Shown here in pieces: positions 8,142 to 10,243 of a stretch of DNA of 10,243 nucleotides. This DNA is from Pseudomonadota bacterium. Its GTDB lineage: Bacteria > Desulfobacterota > Desulfobulbia > Desulfobulbales > SURF-16. The position numbers were made by a program, and so were the translations under genes. The stretch lies in NCBI GenBank assembly GCA_030597865.1, contig JAUVQZ010000098.1, positions 1 to 10,243 on the forward strand. The letters run 5' to 3'. The notes below the pieces were generated by a model. The model had not been told where the DNA came from. It ran no database searches and was given only the letters and a program-made list of their open reading frames with translations. Each line of letters opens with the position of its first letter. The stretch's first letter is position 1.

Positions 8142-10243
8142 ATGGCACAGAACCTGACGCTTCTTCTCACCATACGCACCATTACCCAGCAGGGTGAAAA
8201 GGTATTAGGTAACCGCTGGCTCCCCTTTGTTGATTACCTGCGCAATGAATTACGGGGCCATGGCATAGAATCTGCGCTGAGCAGCGATGAACTCCTCGTC
8301 TTTACCTTTCCCCAGGGCATTGAGGCCTTCACCGTTCTCCTGGACGCCCTGCTCAACTGCAAAAAAGAGCATGATTGGCAGTCTGCAAGCGGCCCCTGTC
8401 CTCTCCAGATTACCTTGGGCATGGTTCCCCCCGGAGATGTTGACCTTGCTGACCTGCTGCCAGCCAGCAACCTCTGGGACGCCTTGCACCAGGAGGTCAT
8501 CTATATCACCGCAGACCTTGAAAACATCTGGCCAGCAGCCCTTGGTGATCTTGACCATTTTCCACCCCACAGGATCCAATCGGATGGCTCTGGTCTCAGC
8601 AGGGTGATATTCTTTGACCATGATATCGGCAAAAGACCAAAACTCCTGGCCCTGCGGGCATTACCCGTGGCCGGCAAGGGGGAGGAATGTTTTTACTGTG
8701 GCATGAGATCCCATCACGCCTCCCTCTGTCCGAGCAAGTCGTTGGCCATGTCTTCCTGGGCCCTTACTGACGCCGGCTACCTAACCTTTAGCGACCTTAA
8801 CACCCTGTACAAAGAAGTTTTCCCTGAGAAACAAGCCCTTGTTGCCGAGCTTGCCTCCGGCGTCAACACCGCCCAGATTCGCAAAAACCCCCAACTCCTG
8901 ACCTTCATCTCTTTTTTCGACATTTCCGTCATCTTCCAGCCACGTTTTCTCTGGAATTTTGCCTTCTCTGGCTACAGCCAATGGCAATCCATCTTTCTTT
9001 CCGACCGGCTAAAAATAGACAATCGCAACCTCCACTTGGGACTGGATTGCCTCCGGGTCGGCCAGAATGAACAGGCCCTGGACATCCTCGAAAATGAAAA
9101 TACACGTAAGGACGGTTCCCGTTTTACCGCCAATATTGGTCTCGCCTTCTGCTCCCTGGAGTTAAACCGGTCAAACGACATGGAGCGCTACCTCAAGGAG
9201 GCACGCAACCTCGCCCAGCATACCCGGGAAGTTATCTACTGCAACCTGCTTCTTTCCCGTTTTTATGAGCTGCAAAAAGATTTCTGGAATGCCAGAGAGG
9301 CGGTGGCCAATGCCTTAAAGGCAGATTACGACTGCCTTGACGTCCAATACCGTCGCATCCAACTTGCCGTTCGGGAAGGTTTAAGTGACCGGGAGTTCAA
9401 GCAGTTGCGCGGCTTGATTGTCGGCCAGAAAGAAATATTCATCAAGGCCCTCATTGACACCCAACTTCTGCCCCTCCAAGGTCTTATTGAAGAGATTCTC
9501 AGCCAACAACATGCCGTCATTTCCCTTGATGCCCAGAAAAATTTCAAAAACGGCCAACAGGAGGTGCTGGCCTTGGAGGTGTGGCTGCCTGAAAATGATC
9601 GCCGCCGGGATGAAAACAACACCACCCTGGAACAGTTGGAGAAACAACTGGAGCTGGAAAGCTATTTTGACCTTCTTGACGTCTCTGAACGCAGCAATGG
9701 TCTGTATTTTAACTGCCGGCGATTGCGCAAGGATTTCTCCGACCGCACCATCCAGGAAATCCGTCAATTGACGCAACAGCTGGATGGTTATCTTACCTTC
9801 TGGAAGGGATACAGATACAAAAAAATCTTTAAAAAATTCCAGCCGGCCCTCCTAGCCACCATCAAGAAAAATAAGCAGGCCCATTCCCTGGTCAAGGAAA
9901 ACAAAAATGAATCAACCCGCAAGGCCCTATTGCTTTGCAAAGAGGTGCGTCATGACTGCACCGATATCAAAAAGGAGTACGATCGCCTCCTGTGGGTACG
10001 CACCACCTTAAACGGCCTCAAGCTTTTTGCCAAGAGACTGGTCATCAGCGAACTCTGTATCATCACCTTGCTTGTCTTGATATTACCCTTACTGGCAACA
10101 TCCTTGTCCGGCAACCCATCCTTGTCCTGGATTGCTGAACTAGCCGCCAATAAGGACGTCCAGAGAAACACCATCATCATCTCCACCCTCTTTGTCGCCC
10201 CCTTTATCTCCCTGTCCTGGACCATGCTGGATCTGCAGAATAA
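8142..10243 (+). CDS. Large zinc-knuckle, TPR-like, membrane-anchored protein (3' end beyond window)
   Basis: The frame stays open for 700 codons and runs off the right edge, so the protein is partial. I do not recognise it as a named family. Residues 1-135 have the rhythm of a class III nucleotide cyclase domain (SSDELLVFTF, then LQITLGMVPPG) but lack its metal-binding aspartate motif. A CCHC zinc knuckle, C-x2-C-x4-H-x4-C, is formed by Cys183, Cys186, His191 and Cys196. Residues about 290-415 are TPR-like helix pairs. Residues about 535-625 are charged and probably coiled coil. Two hydrophobic segments, about 636-656 and 676-696, suggest membrane anchoring. The chosen ATG lacks a Shine-Dalgarno sequence; an in-frame ATG at 8055 would add 29 residues. 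It follows the REC-TPR gene by 106 bases with no terminator, so it may be the effector or scaffold of that two-component pair. Confidence 0.85.
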   Translation, partial: MAQNLTLLLTIRTITQQGEKVLGNRWLPFVDYLRNELRGHGIESALSSDELLVFTFPQGIEAFTVLLDALLNCKKEHDWQSASGPCPLQITLGMVPPGDVDLADLLPASNLWDALHQEVIYITADLENIWPAALGDLDHFPPHRIQSDGSGLSRVIFFDHDIGKRPKLLALRALPVAGKGEECFYCGMRSHHASLCPSKSLAMSSWALTDAGYLTFSDLNTLYKEVFPEKQALVAELASGVNTAQIRKNPQLLTFISFFDISVIFQPRFLWNFAFSGYSQWQSIFLSDRLKIDNRNLHLGLDCLRVGQNEQALDILENENTRKDGSRFTANIGLAFCSLELNRSNDMERYLKEARNLAQHTREVIYCNLLLSRFYELQKDFWNAREAVANALKADYDCLDVQYRRIQLAVREGLSDREFKQLRGLIVGQKEIFIKALIDTQLLPLQGLIEEILSQQHAVISLDAQKNFKNGQQEVLALEVWLPENDRRRDENNTTLEQLEKQLELESYFDLLDVSERSNGLYFNCRRLRKDFSDRTIQEIRQLTQQLDGYLTFWKGYRYKKIFKKFQPALLATIKKNKQAHSLVKENKNESTRKALLLCKEVRHDCTDIKKEYDRLLWVRTTLNGLKLFAKRLVISELCIITLLVLILPLLATSLSGNPSLSWIAELAANKDVQRNTIIISTLFVAPFISLSWTMLDLQN

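Overview
The window looks like a chromosomal segment from a Gram-negative bacterium of moderate GC. My best guess is a deltaproteobacterium of the Desulfobulbales type. This rests on the general feel of the proteins and on intergenic hairpin repeats, not on a diagnostic marker, so treat it as tentative. No rRNA, recognisable tRNA, CRISPR array or complete transposase gene is visible.

Layout, left to right. Positions 1-139 are a large imperfect palindrome centred on position 70. A minus-strand YciO/Sua5/YrdC-family gene follows (195-800). Its leader contains a textbook intrinsic terminator that points the opposite way, along the plus strand (821-855). A divergent promoter region (about 900-1060) separates it from the plus-strand guaB-guaA pair (1068-4118), which converts IMP to XMP and XMP to GMP. 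The 381-base gap after guaA (4119-4499) is dense with structure: a strong 3' hairpin, three AGGCAT direct repeats, a nested stem-loop element that may be a structured RNA, and a short insertion-sequence-like end. Next is a predicted RNase/RNA-binding protein with a NYN (PIN-like) domain and a cold-shock-like domain (4500-5279). A purine-rich inverted-repeat element (5280-5449) begins directly after its stop codon.

The right half is a co-directional signalling cluster. It holds a soluble GAF-domain histidine kinase (5575-6834), a response regulator whose output is a TPR array rather than a DNA-binding domain (6866-8035), and a large protein cut by the window edge (8142 to beyond 10243). The last protein has a degenerate cyclase-like N-terminus, a retroviral-type CCHC zinc knuckle, TPR-like helices, a coiled coil and C-terminal membrane segments. 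I infer that kinase and regulator form a phosphorelay acting through protein-protein contacts, probably on or with the membrane-anchored third protein.

The most unusual items are the zinc-knuckle membrane protein and its link to the kinase/REC-TPR pair, the NYN-cold-shock fusion, and the three kinds of intergenic inverted-repeat or structured element.
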